From the NCBI GenBank assembly GCA_013339895.1, contig JABACO010000018.1:1801850-1865849 (forward strand): a DNA stretch of 64,000 nucleotides. The letters are read 5' to 3'. Shown here piece by piece: positions 1-10,027 of this stretch. The notes under the pieces were generated by a model. The model did no database searches. It worked only from the letters and a program-made list of their open reading frames with translations, and was not told where the DNA came from. The position numbers were made by a program, and so were the translations under genes. Every line of letters starts with the position of its first letter. The stretch's first letter is position 1. This DNA is from Ephydatia muelleri (Eukaryota > Porifera > Demospongiae > Spongillida > Spongillidae).

Positions 1-333
1 AAAGCTGTTGTACATCCTGAGCCATTATTATTTTACCATAGAATCTACAGAGAATGGCGATTTGAACGATGTAAATCATTCTTTACCGTTGTACTGAACG
101 CCACTTACAAGCACGTGATATCGAAGCGCATGTTTTGAGACCAGAGACGACAAGTACTCGTTTTTTGACCTGAATTTGAACACAACAACGAACGTAAGTG
201 TGTGTAATGGTTTTTTTTTTTTAAAGTAGCGTTAGATAAACTATATTGATGTAGAGATCAAGTGCTTTTTCTTCTGTGGAGGAGTGGTACTTGGGATCTG
301 TGGTGATAACTTTCATTATGCACCTTTAGTTAG
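1..333. other. No gene seen
   Basis: No coding exon, RNA gene or clear repeat was recognised here. A short T-run lies near 210-222. On the minus strand the transposase fragment at 334-905 runs to a possible splice donor just below 334, so a further exon of that remnant could lie here, but none was identified. Confidence 0.4.
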
Positions 334-905
334 TTACCTTTCAACAGGATCATGTACTGATTTAAATGTACCTTTGACACTGTTAAACTTGGTGTAAATT
401 GACTCTGCCCCCTTTTCACTCATCAATCCACAACCAGCATGGGGGCAGCGAATCCAGTGGTGCTCTATAACATGCATCTTCACAGTCCTCTGAGAATCAG
501 GAAACTCCATGTTTTGATTGCATACCCTATTCAATAGCAACCAACCAGAGTAAGTATTGGCTTCATTCTTATAAACTTATCAAGCTGGTCTACTTGTCTT
601 TCAGATAGTGCACCACTGTTGAAATGGAAATGAATGGCATTCTGCAAACAAGGTGAAGATGGTGGAACTGCTTGGGCTTCACATATGGAACATACGGCAA
701 TAGGCACAATTTCCACGTTAGATGGGTGTGTTAAATGTTATGTGTGCACTTATATATTTATAAACAATTGTATATAAAATGCTTACTTGCAAAATTTTAT
801 GTACATAGTTGCCAACAAAGATGCTTACATAATAGTTTTGGCAGTGAATACCAACTGAATCCAGGGCCACTTGGAGTTGTTTAACAAAGGAACCATGTGA
901 CCATC
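334..905 (-). pseudogene. Transposase C-terminal fragment, relative of the RAG1-N-like element
   Basis: Seen: two minus-strand coding blocks. The block at about 334-716 encodes VKMHVIEHH followed by GAESIYTKFNSVKGTF; the block at about 790-905 encodes GSFVKQLQVALDS and VGNYVHKIL and ends at a GTAAGC donor. The same motifs in the same order occur near the end of the broken element at 58539-62121 (GPFVKALDDALQS, GNHVHKTLK at a donor, TPKMHLLEDH, GAESIHARFN), so the two share ancestry at only moderate identity. The motif KMHLLEDH...GAESIHA is, from memory, common in transposase-like proteins predicted in sponges and cnidarians. Nothing upstream of the second block could be joined to it, so this is read as a truncated remnant. 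No terminal repeats were found. Confidence 0.6.
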
Positions 906-1122
906 ATTGATATTAAATCCTTTTTACGCTACACCCATCCACTCTGTCAACCTGTGTGCCTAAATAGTTTGCCAGAAATGTTAGTCTTGACGCCTTGCCA
1001 ACACAATGAACAACACACCATGAAATCCCTAAAAAGTGTGTTTACCATACCTGGGGGTGGTTTGACTGCACTGTTCTGCAGACATAACAGTTGGTTTTGC
1101 CAAGATCCTGATCCAGTCAATA

Positions 1123-1184
<62 letters not shown>

Positions 1185-1695
1185 ACACACACACATGTGA
1201 CATGGCAGCTGGATTGGCTGCTGCATCATAGCTAAACAAATAACAAATTGGAGACAACATGTTCATCACAAATGCCGATATTACTTGTACATGTGACACA
1301 GCTGGATAAGGATGCCTTGCTACAACTGGTGGGGGGGCTAAATGTGTGTGTGCCAGTTATAGGGGCTGCACACTTCACTTGTGTGGGATTATTGTTTCAA
1401 AGTTAATGAGCTCTGAAGTCACCATCCTGATTAATAAATGAATAGTATTTGCCTAATCACGTGTTGCTTTTAGCCAGAGATATGGCTTTCCCACTGTGTT
1501 CATATAGTATAATACCTGTGACGCGGGAGCATAGGAAGGAGGACACAATTAATAACTTTGACACTCGTCTTGCCCCACCCTATACATCAGACCGTAAATA
1601 ATATAAAACTATTGTCCATGCTGTGTCCGTAGGTATGCGCACATGATAATTGACCTTAGGAGCGACGCTCACCTTTCAAACTGACGTAAAAACTC
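906..1695. other. Intergenic, with a CA microsatellite
   Basis: Apart from the (CA)n tract at about 1125-1195 I see no gene, RNA or transposon ends here. The open frames across the microsatellite are simple-repeat translations. Confidence 0.5.
1125..1195. repeat. (CA)n microsatellite
   Basis: About 70 bp of almost pure CA dinucleotides with one or two TACA interruptions. It lies between the transposase fragment and the MITE at 1696. Confidence 0.95.
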
Positions 1696-1782
1696 TAGTC
1701 TCGTACCCAGACCCAAACGTACGTAATCGCTTACAGACGTGATAATCAGCGTTACGTACATTTGGGTCTGGGTACGAGACTA
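1696..1782. mobile_element. 87-bp MITE with TAGTCTCGT... termini
   Basis: Both ends read TAGTCTCGTACCCAGACCC when read inwards, continuing as inverted repeats of about 31 bp around a short loop. The ends match the 109-bp inverted repeats of the large transposon at 46951-53509 (TAGTCTCGTCCCCAGACCC). If the outer TA pairs are the duplicated target, the element proper is GTCTCG...CGAGAC; the sequence cannot distinguish a TA duplication from TA as part of the repeat. It has no coding capacity and is best explained as a non-autonomous relative of the large element. Confidence 0.8.
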
Positions 1783-1990
1783 TAAAAGCTCGTCATAATG
1801 CAACTTTGGTTTCGAGTACGTTACAAACGTACATCAGCTGTACATGCATAAGTGCGCGATCGAGTACTAAGAAGCACTTTATCATGCAACGTAAAAACGA
1901 CGTAGCCAGGAAGGGCTGTGCGAGAATCTGCCATCCAGAGGATGTTGAGCTCACGTGATTTCCGGTTGGCTTGCATCGTGCGTGTGCTAG

Positions 1991-2776
1991 CAGAGATAAT
2001 ATATAAAGGGATTGGGCAACGCGTCACATGAGCCATAGAGATTCGCAATTTTTTCGCGTGCCATCCGACCTGCTGTGAATCGCACCTGCGTAGAAGTGAG
2101 GACAGAGTCTAAAACTCGCTGGTTTGTTTGAACTAAAAGGAGAAGGCTTATTTGATTGTAATTTCAAGTTCGCCATCACATGTACAACGTGTTGCTCTTT
2201 TTGAGGGCCGTGAGTGTTCGGTTGCACAGTTTCGAGCTTTTTTGCCAAATTGCGATTTTTCCGGAGCGCCGTTTTTTGTGGGACAGTATCTTACGAATCG
2301 ATGGTCTTTTCTGTTTGAAAATGGCTCTATAACGTGCAAGATGGTTAAATTGTAGCGTGGTGTTGTTTGTTTGTAACGGCAGTGCTCAGAACCGCTCCAA
2401 CAGAATGTTGGATATGGTAATTTGTGGGACAGTGTAGCCTTTATCGTGTAAGCTAGATCGCTAAATCTAACGCTGTCTTGTAGCTCTTGGTTCATATTTT
2501 AGCATCCGAATATTTTTATATCTAGCGCGCGACTACGTTACGGCTTGTATTGTGTCAAAGGTGATGGTTTTACGGTTGTTTTCTAACTTGCTAGCCCATT
2601 TTGCAGTCTACAGCGGGTTACAACGCAATTAGCTACTCATCGCCATCCTATAATGATAATTGACCTATTTGTGTACACGCATACATTGTTGGTTGTGGGT
2701 TCGAGTACAGGTGCGGATGGCACGCTCTAATGCGTGAAAAGTGGCTCGTTTCCAATCCCTTTATATATTATCTCTG
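1991..2776. mobile_element. 786-bp non-autonomous DNA transposon, 7-bp TSD
   Basis: The ends are perfect 25-bp inverted repeats beginning CAGAGATAATATATAAAGGG. The element is flanked by the direct repeat GTGCTAG (1984-1990 and 2777-2783), a clean 7-bp target-site duplication. Subterminal sequence (for example GGGACAGTATCTT near 2280) resembles the larger element at 55653-57889, which has nearly the same ends and also a 7-bp duplication. No transposase-like reading frame was recognised inside, so it is presumably mobilised by the larger relative. Confidence 0.85.
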
Positions 2777-2783
2777 GTGCTAG

Positions 2784-3088
2784 GTAGCGTCTCCTCCTCG
2801 TGATAGTTAGCTTTTTGGAATCCACTTGCCAAGCTCTACCAGGTATACTGCTCTTAGTTTCAACGTATGTCTCAGATTAGGGAGAGGCTCTTACAATCCC
2901 AGCTATGTAAGCTCACGTGCGCCGTTTCCAATCTGTTCATCCCTCGTGTCCAGGCTTCATCATCGCGAATCGTGTGCCGATGTAGGTTTAAATTTAGGAT
3001 AAGGTGATAAACATACATGCAATGCACGTGCGTGACATGCACCACGCTATTACACAGTGAGCGCAACATTGCGCACGGGCGACACTGG
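2784..3088. other. 3' flank of the Skeletor-like gene
   Basis: No separate feature recognised. This is the downstream side of the minus-strand gene ending at 3089 and probably includes its 3' UTR. Confidence 0.4.
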
Positions 3089-3561
3089 TTACATGAACGC
3101 ATTAACGGCGTTGTTTTCCTTGTAATGCACGTATCCACTTTTTTCGCTACCAAGGCGAAGCACATTCTTTCCACGGCAGCGTAAACGCCATACGGCAACC
3201 CCGACAACGACACTGACAGCGATCAACAGGGCGACGGCTAGCACCGGTACCACTACCGCAGCGACGACCTTGGCGACGAAATTGTCCGACTGTTAAAAGG
3301 ACAAAGATTAGGAGGTGACCATCATCCTCTAATGCAATGGGTCAGTTAATTAGATGCACTGTTGCAGTACATTATAGACCTTGCACTACTTACATCTGGA
3401 TTGGTGACAGTGATCTTCCATCCGATGTTCAGGTGAGTGGCACACTAAGGTGGAAGGAATTGCCTTATGTCAGCACCATGCCAACCATTGCACACTACAC
3501 GTACACATGCACACATGTACACACAGATGCACACACACACACACACACACACATACACACA

Positions 3562-3602
<41 letters not shown>

Positions 3603-5836
3603 ACACCTGATAGTAAACAGTATCTGGTGTAGTCTCATCAGGAGTCCATATCACTACCCCACTCTCTCCTGCACTGCAAGAAACATTGAGTGCCTTGAAG
3701 TAATCCTCAAATGCTCCACAGCTGGTCCTCAGGTTCTCAGCCAATGGATTCTCTGTGTACTCACAGTACCTGCCCACTGAGGAGGAAGAAGAACTTATTA
3801 TCAATGACTACAACTTATTTCAACTGTGTCTGATACCTCCAGTGGGGGTGGAGTTGCCTTGGAACCCAGCATACACCACTTCACTCTGAAATGGGTGGGT
3901 TTTACACAGCATTTTGTGGTATGACAATGTGAGCGTAAGCATGAATAAACAAAAGTACGAATTTGTAACTTGGTGCCTTCAATATTCACATGTGAATGCC
4001 AAAGTACCCAGCCAGGTTAATGAATGTTGCTTACAGCCTGTTGTAGTGGAGTGTTCTGGAGCCTTCCTCCTGATGGAGAGTTAGTGATGTAGAATGGATG
4101 GTAGAGGGCAGTGGTGCTGGCATTGTTCCCTCCTTCCACAATGAAGGTGTATGTTTGTCCCCTTTGTACCACAAGCTCAGGGACGAGTGTATCATTGATG
4201 TACCAGGATATACCCCAGCCAGGTTGGCCTAAAGAGTGTTGGGGCAGTTTTTGTGGAAGGGAGAAGGGTTCCAACTGTAGCCCACCTGTGATGGCGATGT
4301 ATCCTCTGTCAGCCCCAGAGGGTCCTATGCGTGCTACAAACGTTTTGTTCTCAAGTGCAACAATTTTGGTTGCACCAAATGGTTTGCAGGCTGTACAGGT
4401 TAGACTGGTTTGGCATGTGGAGGAAGTACTCAGAGCGAAGGGAGACATTGTGGCTGCGGAGGAGAAGGGGGGGGGGGGGGGGGAGAGAATTTTATGGTCT
4501 TATCTATCTGAAGTGATTTTATGTTCACACTGACCTTGTGCTCTCCGGAAGTGTTTGAAGGCTGTTTCGCCCAATCCTCCAACACCCCATACCACATACT
4601 GAGGTTGTGAGGGATCTATGATGCTATCACACTCAGAGTCATCTGTGTGTAAACATTTGAAGATGTGAATACCATGATTGGACTTTCCTTACTGGAGTCA
4701 AAGGGTCTTGAGTAGGTCACACACTGAACTCCATTTGAGCGTGATCCAGAAATATTGAAAACATTGTTCTTGCATCCTCCTCCTGAAGTAGCGACATCAG
4801 GACATGCTCCAGCTCCATCACGACACTGGGGAATAGGAATCATAACCTTACATGCACACATTCACACACCAGCACCACACACTCATTTCACACACCTGCA
4901 CATAGCTGCTAAGGTAGTAGTCCTCTGCATGAGCCACTCCCACATTGTCCACCCACGTGATGGTGGGGTCAGCCCCCAGCATTAGAGTCACTGAGTTGCT
5001 CCCGCTGAGACCAAAGCCAATGTATTCGATGGCTGTGGTCGTCGCATCAACACAACCACATAGTGTATACGTCACTGAGGTATTGTATACAGTCCATTGC
5101 AGATTTGTGCTGGAGTCGAGGCTCATACAATTCTGAGAAGTATTGAACGATAATGCAGTAGGAGTTGCGGTCGATGGATTAAAATTAGGAAGCGAATCTG
5201 GGAACTGGATCCTAGTGAAGAGCTGACGGGCTGCTTCGCACCAGACAGTAAACCATCCGATGTTGTACACGGTATATGGAGAAGGCATCGTGAGAGTTAG
5301 CGTCTGGCCTGTGTACCTCATGGTCAAACGATCAGATCTGCATGTATAGGGGGCATTGTGCGGTACCAATCATTACTGAGTGCATGTATGTACACGCCGC
5401 AGCTTACATTTTGATACCTCCTCCAGCGTTATTGGGCACGTTCCCTTTGGTGTAGAAGTAAGGGTACGCAGCTGCAGGACAAAGAGGACGCCCACGAAAA
5501 GCAATCGAGAACCGTTTGACTTTCCCGACTGGCATGTGAAAAAAAATGGGCTCACCTGGCGCGTAGCCGTCATAGTAGAACTGTTCTATCGATAGCGTCA
5601 CGTCGTCGTGCACGTAGAGTACCCCGCTCACACCATGCGCTTCGGTGGGAAGTGTGCCGATAAGGACTCCAGCTTTGGAAGAGCAAGAGCGGTGGTGGAG
5701 GGGGAGGAGCAAGGATATAGTGTACACACGATTTGTGCTCCTACTCGGAGCCCCACCCACTTTCTGCGCCAACGCACTCACCTGACGCTGTAGCAAGAGC
5801 GGTCACGAAGGACAAGCAGGAGGCAAGCAAACGCAT
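3089..5836 (-). CDS. Skeletor-like DM13-DOMON type I membrane protein
   Basis: An 11-exon model closes in frame at 602 aa: 5782-5836, 5556-5672, 5408-5471, 4896-5337, 4693-4825, 4535-4642, 4035-4453, 3837-3885, 3607-3776, 3394-3444, 3089-3289, all GT-AG. In order it shows a signal peptide (MRLLASCLSFVTALA), a DM13 domain (IGTLPTEAHGVSG...YYDGYAP), a DOMON domain (WTVYNTSVTYTLCGC ... DYYLSSYVQ, then CPDVA...GVQCVTYSRPF), a Skeletor-type region (YVVWGVGG; WYINDTLVPELVVQRGQTYT; HPFYITNSPSGG; IWTPDETTPDTVYYQ; HLNIGWKI), then a C-terminal membrane segment (KVVAAVVVPVLAVALLIAV) and a short basic tail. DOMON domains bind haem or sugar in some families; the role here is unknown. Family members have been linked to extracellular matrix or surface structures. 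Exon order and phases leave little doubt about the structure; the function is inference. Confidence 0.9.
3527..3606. repeat. (CA)n microsatellite in an intron
   Basis: An impure CA tract in intron 9 of the Skeletor-like gene. It abuts the splice donor of exon 9, so the intron begins directly with GTGTGTG on the minus strand. Confidence 0.9.
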
Positions 5837-6151
5837 GGCCAAGACTTGCTAGTCTGGGTCAAGACGTTACTTCCCAATAAGGTCACTTCCGACTAACTTA
5901 TTCATGTTTCCAGCCGCATGGGTGTGTAAAAGGAAGGTTCCGCTGATAGGATAGATATACAGTTTAGTTTTAATGCTTTCGTCAGGTGTGAGCCTTTCAT
6001 TTACATTTATTATTCGCAATACATAATTAGTAATATATATGTTTCGAAAAGACAAGGGTCTGATTGAGCTGAACATTTATAGTGACGTCACAGTCTAATT
6101 ATAAACAAAACAAAAAATAAAGGCGGAAAAGGCGGGCCAAACTACTAGTAT
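5837..6151. promoter_or_regulatory. Divergent promoter region, Skeletor-like / ARL2BP
   Basis: Only about 315 bp separate the two start codons, which point away from each other, so both 5' UTRs and core promoters must lie here or within the genes. No TATA box or factor site was identified with confidence; the ARL2BP side ends in the GC-rich AAAGGCGGAAAAGGCGGGCC. Shared regulation is an inference from spacing. Confidence 0.5.
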
Positions 6152-6506
6152 ATGGCAGAGAGCGGTAAGCTTCGAGATGTATATTTGGTCGTTTCAATAG
6201 TTTTCAGAACATATTAGTGTTCCGTTTCTAGATATCACGTAAGGACCCTTCCTGTCTTTAATTAGAAATTGTTTTTCAGAATGCCCGGGCGTTGTAGAGG
6301 AGGACTTGGCCTCTTCTGTGTAAGTGCAGTAGACATGCTGCTCCATTGTTACATCTGATTCGCTGACACTTTCGTTTGACCGCATACAGTGAAGGGAGTA
6401 AAGAAGATGCCTTGTTTGATGAAACCATCGGCTGCATCCAGGATATTATTCTAAGTATGCCATACTACTGTATAGTTATGTGTGTGTGTCGTGTCCTAGG
6501 GTGCGT

Positions 6507-6548
<42 letters not shown>

Positions 6549-6667
6549 GTGTCCTAGGCTGCGTGTATGTATGTGTGTGTATGTGTGTGTATGTGTGTGT
6601 GTATATATATATGTGTGTGTGTGTATATATGTGTGTGTGTATATATATGTGTGTGTGTGTGTATATA

Positions 6668-6704
<37 letters not shown>

Positions 6705-8909
6705 ATGTATGTGTGTGCTGAGTAAAAGTGAGTATTACTAGAAGTTGGGGCTTGCCAGTATAGCACATCGAATGCTGAGCGCAAAATAGTGGGGAGTAAC
6801 ATAAATCAATTTCATGGGCGAATGATGATATGGTTGTGTATGGCAGTGGTCATACATGGCAGTCCATACATGGACATGGCAGCTGGAGCTCAAATCTTTA
6901 CAGGTGCACTGATATAACCTCATCGTGTGTTTAGCATCTTTTATTGTGAGTGCATTAAATAATCAATGACCACTCCCATATTAGCATTAGTGATAATGTA
7001 CATTCAACCACAATGTGTATGTATTAATGTGATTTAATAGTATTGTAAGTCAGTATGCAATATGACCACATCTGTGTCCATGTGTGGGGCTTGTGCTTGC
7101 TAACACTTTTGGGGAGGGGAGGTTTATAGATCATGTGACTAGTATTATAGGTCATGTGATCCACACATGTTGCCCCTCCTCCCCCAGGCAGTAACTTTCT
7201 AGACCTCCAGAGGGGGTTCATGGATGAACACTATCATCATTTTGAGAACAAGGAGGAAAACCCGCTCATCTACACAGACATATTTCAGCGCTACGTAAGG
7301 AGAACAGTTGGCAGATTCACCGTCCCTGATTTCATTTGCCATCCATTTCCCATCCCTGCACTCGCCCGTCATTTTACAGACAAACTTGGTGGAGAGGTAC
7401 ATTGAGAAGGAGCTGAAAAGTCTGTTCCCCGAGTTCGTGATGGACCACTTCATGAAGACACTCGAGTAAGAGGCGTGGAGTCACTGCCAGGGACAACATA
7501 TACACCATGTACTGAGGATTAGGTGGGGCAAAGGCATGGGATTAGGTGGGGCAAAGGCATGGGATTAGGTGGGGCAAAGGCATGGGATTAGGTGGGGCAA
7601 AGGCATGGGATTAGGTGGGGCAAAGGCATGGGATTAGGTGGGGCAAAGGCATGGGATTAGGTGGGGCAAAGGCATGGGATTAGGTGGGGCAAAGGCATGG
7701 GATTAGGTGGGGCAAAGGCATGGGATTTAATAAGGACAAAGGCATGGGATTAGGTGGGGCAAAGGCATGGGATTTAATAAGGACAAAGGCATGGGATTAG
7801 GTGGGGCAAAGGCATGGGATTAGGTGGGGCAAAGGCATGGGATTTAATAAGGACAAAGGCATGGGATTAGGTGGGGCAAAGGCATGGGATTAATAAGGAC
7901 AAAGGCATGGGATTAGGTGGGGCAAAGGCATGGGATTAGGTGGGGCAAAGGCATGGGATTAGGTGGGGCAAAGGCATGGGATTAGGTGGGACAAAGGCAT
8001 GGGATTAGGTGGGACAAAGGCATGGGATTAGGTGGGGCAAAGGCATGGGATTAGGTGGGGCAAAGGCATGGGATTAGGTGGGACAGAGGCATGGGATTAG
8101 GTGGGACAGAGGCATGGGATTAGGTGGGGCAAAGGCATGGGATTAGGTGGGGCAAAGGCATGGGATTAGGTGGGGCAAAGGCATGGGATTAGGTGGGGCA
8201 AAGGCATGGGATTAGGTGGGGCAAAGGCATGGGATTAGGTGGGGCAAAGGCATGGGATTAGGTGGGGCAAAGGCATGGGATTAGGTGGGGCAAAGGCATG
8301 GGATTAGGTGGGGCAAAGGCATGGGATTAGGTGGGGCAAAGGCATGGGATTTAATAAGGACAGAGGCATGGGATTAGGTGGGGCAAAGGCATGGGATTAG
8401 GTGGGACAGAGGCATGGGATTAGGTGGGGCAAAGGCATGGGATTAGGTGGGGCAAAGGCATGGGATTAGGTGGGGCAAAGGCATGGGATTAGGTGGGGCA
8501 AAGGCATGGGATTAGGTGGGGCAAAGGCATGGGATTAGGTGGGGCAAAGGCATGGGATTAGGTGGGGCAAAGGCATGGGATTAGGTGGGACAGAGGCATG
8601 GGATTAGGTGGGGCAAAGGCATGGGATTTAATAAGGACAGAGGGTCTGATGGGCAAGATGTTTCACCAGTTTGTTTTTTAAACTTGCTGCTTTAGGTCTC
8701 GGCGCAGTGAGGTACCAGAAGAAATTCTCGATATGTTGTTCACATTCACTGACTTCCTGCTGTTCAAGCAAATGTTCCTAGACTATAAAGCTGTAAGTTG
8801 TCTAGCTCTCTCAACACTTTTGTTGATCACATGTTCCCAGGAGAAGGAAGGCAATGGACCAGACATGGGATTTCTGATCGTCAACTCCATGAAGAAACCA
8901 GTTCATTAA
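6152..8909 (+). CDS. ARL2BP: ADP-ribosylation factor-like 2 binding protein
   Basis: Seven exons (6152-6164, 6280-6319, 6390-6454, 7188-7294, 7380-7465, 8696-8792, 8841-8909) give 158 aa, against about 163 aa in human. Family landmarks are clear: FDETIGCIQDIIL, LQRGFMDEHYHHFENKEENPLIYTDIF, NLVERYIEKEL, then LDMLFTFTDFLLFKQMFLDYKA and EKEGNGPDMGF. This is the BART-like helical domain that binds the GTP-loaded small GTPases ARL2 and ARL3; the vertebrate protein acts at centrosome/cilium, mitochondrial intermembrane space and in STAT3 retention. The start ATG is followed by only 13 coding bases before the first donor. The acceptor of exon 4 could be CAG|GCAG (used here, keeps phase) or 4 bp later. 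Intron 3 holds a TG tract and intron 5 a 1.1-kb minisatellite. Confidence 0.95.
6503..6716. repeat. (TG)n tract with TATATA blocks
   Basis: Intron 3 of ARL2BP: TG repeats broken by TATG and TATATA runs, with two copies of TCGTGTCCTAGG at its left side. Open frames on both strands here are repeat translations. Confidence 0.9.
7514..8641. repeat. 23-bp minisatellite in ARL2BP intron 5
   Basis: Roughly 48 copies of a 23-bp unit with core GGGATTAGGTGGGGCAAAGG. Variants carry GGGACAGAGG, and a recurring version has TTTAATAAGGAC in place of TAGGTGGGGC. The G-runs (GGG, GG, GGGG) on the sense strand could allow G-quadruplexes. It occupies nearly the whole intron between the exons ending at 7465 and starting at 8696. 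Confidence 0.95.
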
Positions 8910-9242
8910 CACACAGACTGTTCTGTTGTTACTATAGCGACCCTCCAACGTTCACTTCTACCCATATTTATGAATATATTCTAACAGAGAAAAGGGATGT
9001 TGGGGGGGGGGGGGGGGGGTATATGTTGCTTGTATACTCGTGTACAACTCTGCTAGTTACCAATGTGGACGGTACAACATAACTATTTCACCTTCTGTTT
9101 CGCGATGCCGCTCCCTTTCACCATCCCTCCAATAGAAAAACGACAATATCAACATCATTCACACAAAGAAAAAACGAAATGTGTGCGAGCAGAGGTGTGT
9201 AAACTGAAGACAACGATGCATGGCATTTTCCTTTGCCACTCC

Positions 9243-9436
9243 TCAATCTCCTAGACGTTGGCCCTGCCCCCAGGTGTGCCCCCCGCGTCTTTGTTCCCCC
9301 TCTCCCCCCACAGGCCGCCGGCTGGCTGGGGGAACACCAAATCCCGCAATGCGACGATTGCTCGGAAACCAGTTGTGCCTGTTAGTGTGTGTGTATGTGT
9401 GTATGTGTATGTGTGTGTGTATGTGTGTGTGAATGT

Positions 9437-9478
<42 letters not shown>

Positions 9479-9921
9479 CATGTGCATGGTACAAGAGGTG
9501 TGGTCAGAGAGCACAAAATACAGGAAGTACACAGTGTGTAATATAGGCATCATGATGGATCCTCCCACTATTCAAGATAGCATGTAATGACATAGACAGG
9601 AAGCTGTAGGCTCATCAGCTGTGCCACAAACACTCAAGAGGGGCAGAACTTACAGAAACTGCGGTGTTGAAATGAACTGGCGCCCTCCATAGTACTGGGG
9701 CCAAGTATCGGTGATGAAGTAGTACAAGTGACCAACAACAATGCCAAGGAGCATGGTGACCCAGCTAGGAGCAGACGGGGGTTAATTAGAATGCCAGAGC
9801 GACACGAGGTGCACTCATAACGTACTCATCTCCCAAGATAAAGAAGAAGAAAAACAGAACCCACGGAAAGTACATTGCCTGCAGAGAAAGGGATATGTTA
9901 TTTGCATCCTGCAGTGCAGGA

Positions 9922-9952
<31 letters not shown>

Positions 9953-9996
9953 CCACATACACACACGCCACACATACACACACATACACACACCAC

Positions 9997-10027
<31 letters not shown>

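Noticed and set aside
1125..1299. Open frames of Thr-His or Val-Cys repeats across CA/TG tracts (also at 3450, 6500, 9400, 9800, 13090, 28680, 30700, 42490, 43050, 53500)
   Set aside because: They translate dinucleotide repeats, have no start context, and lie in introns of well-supported genes.
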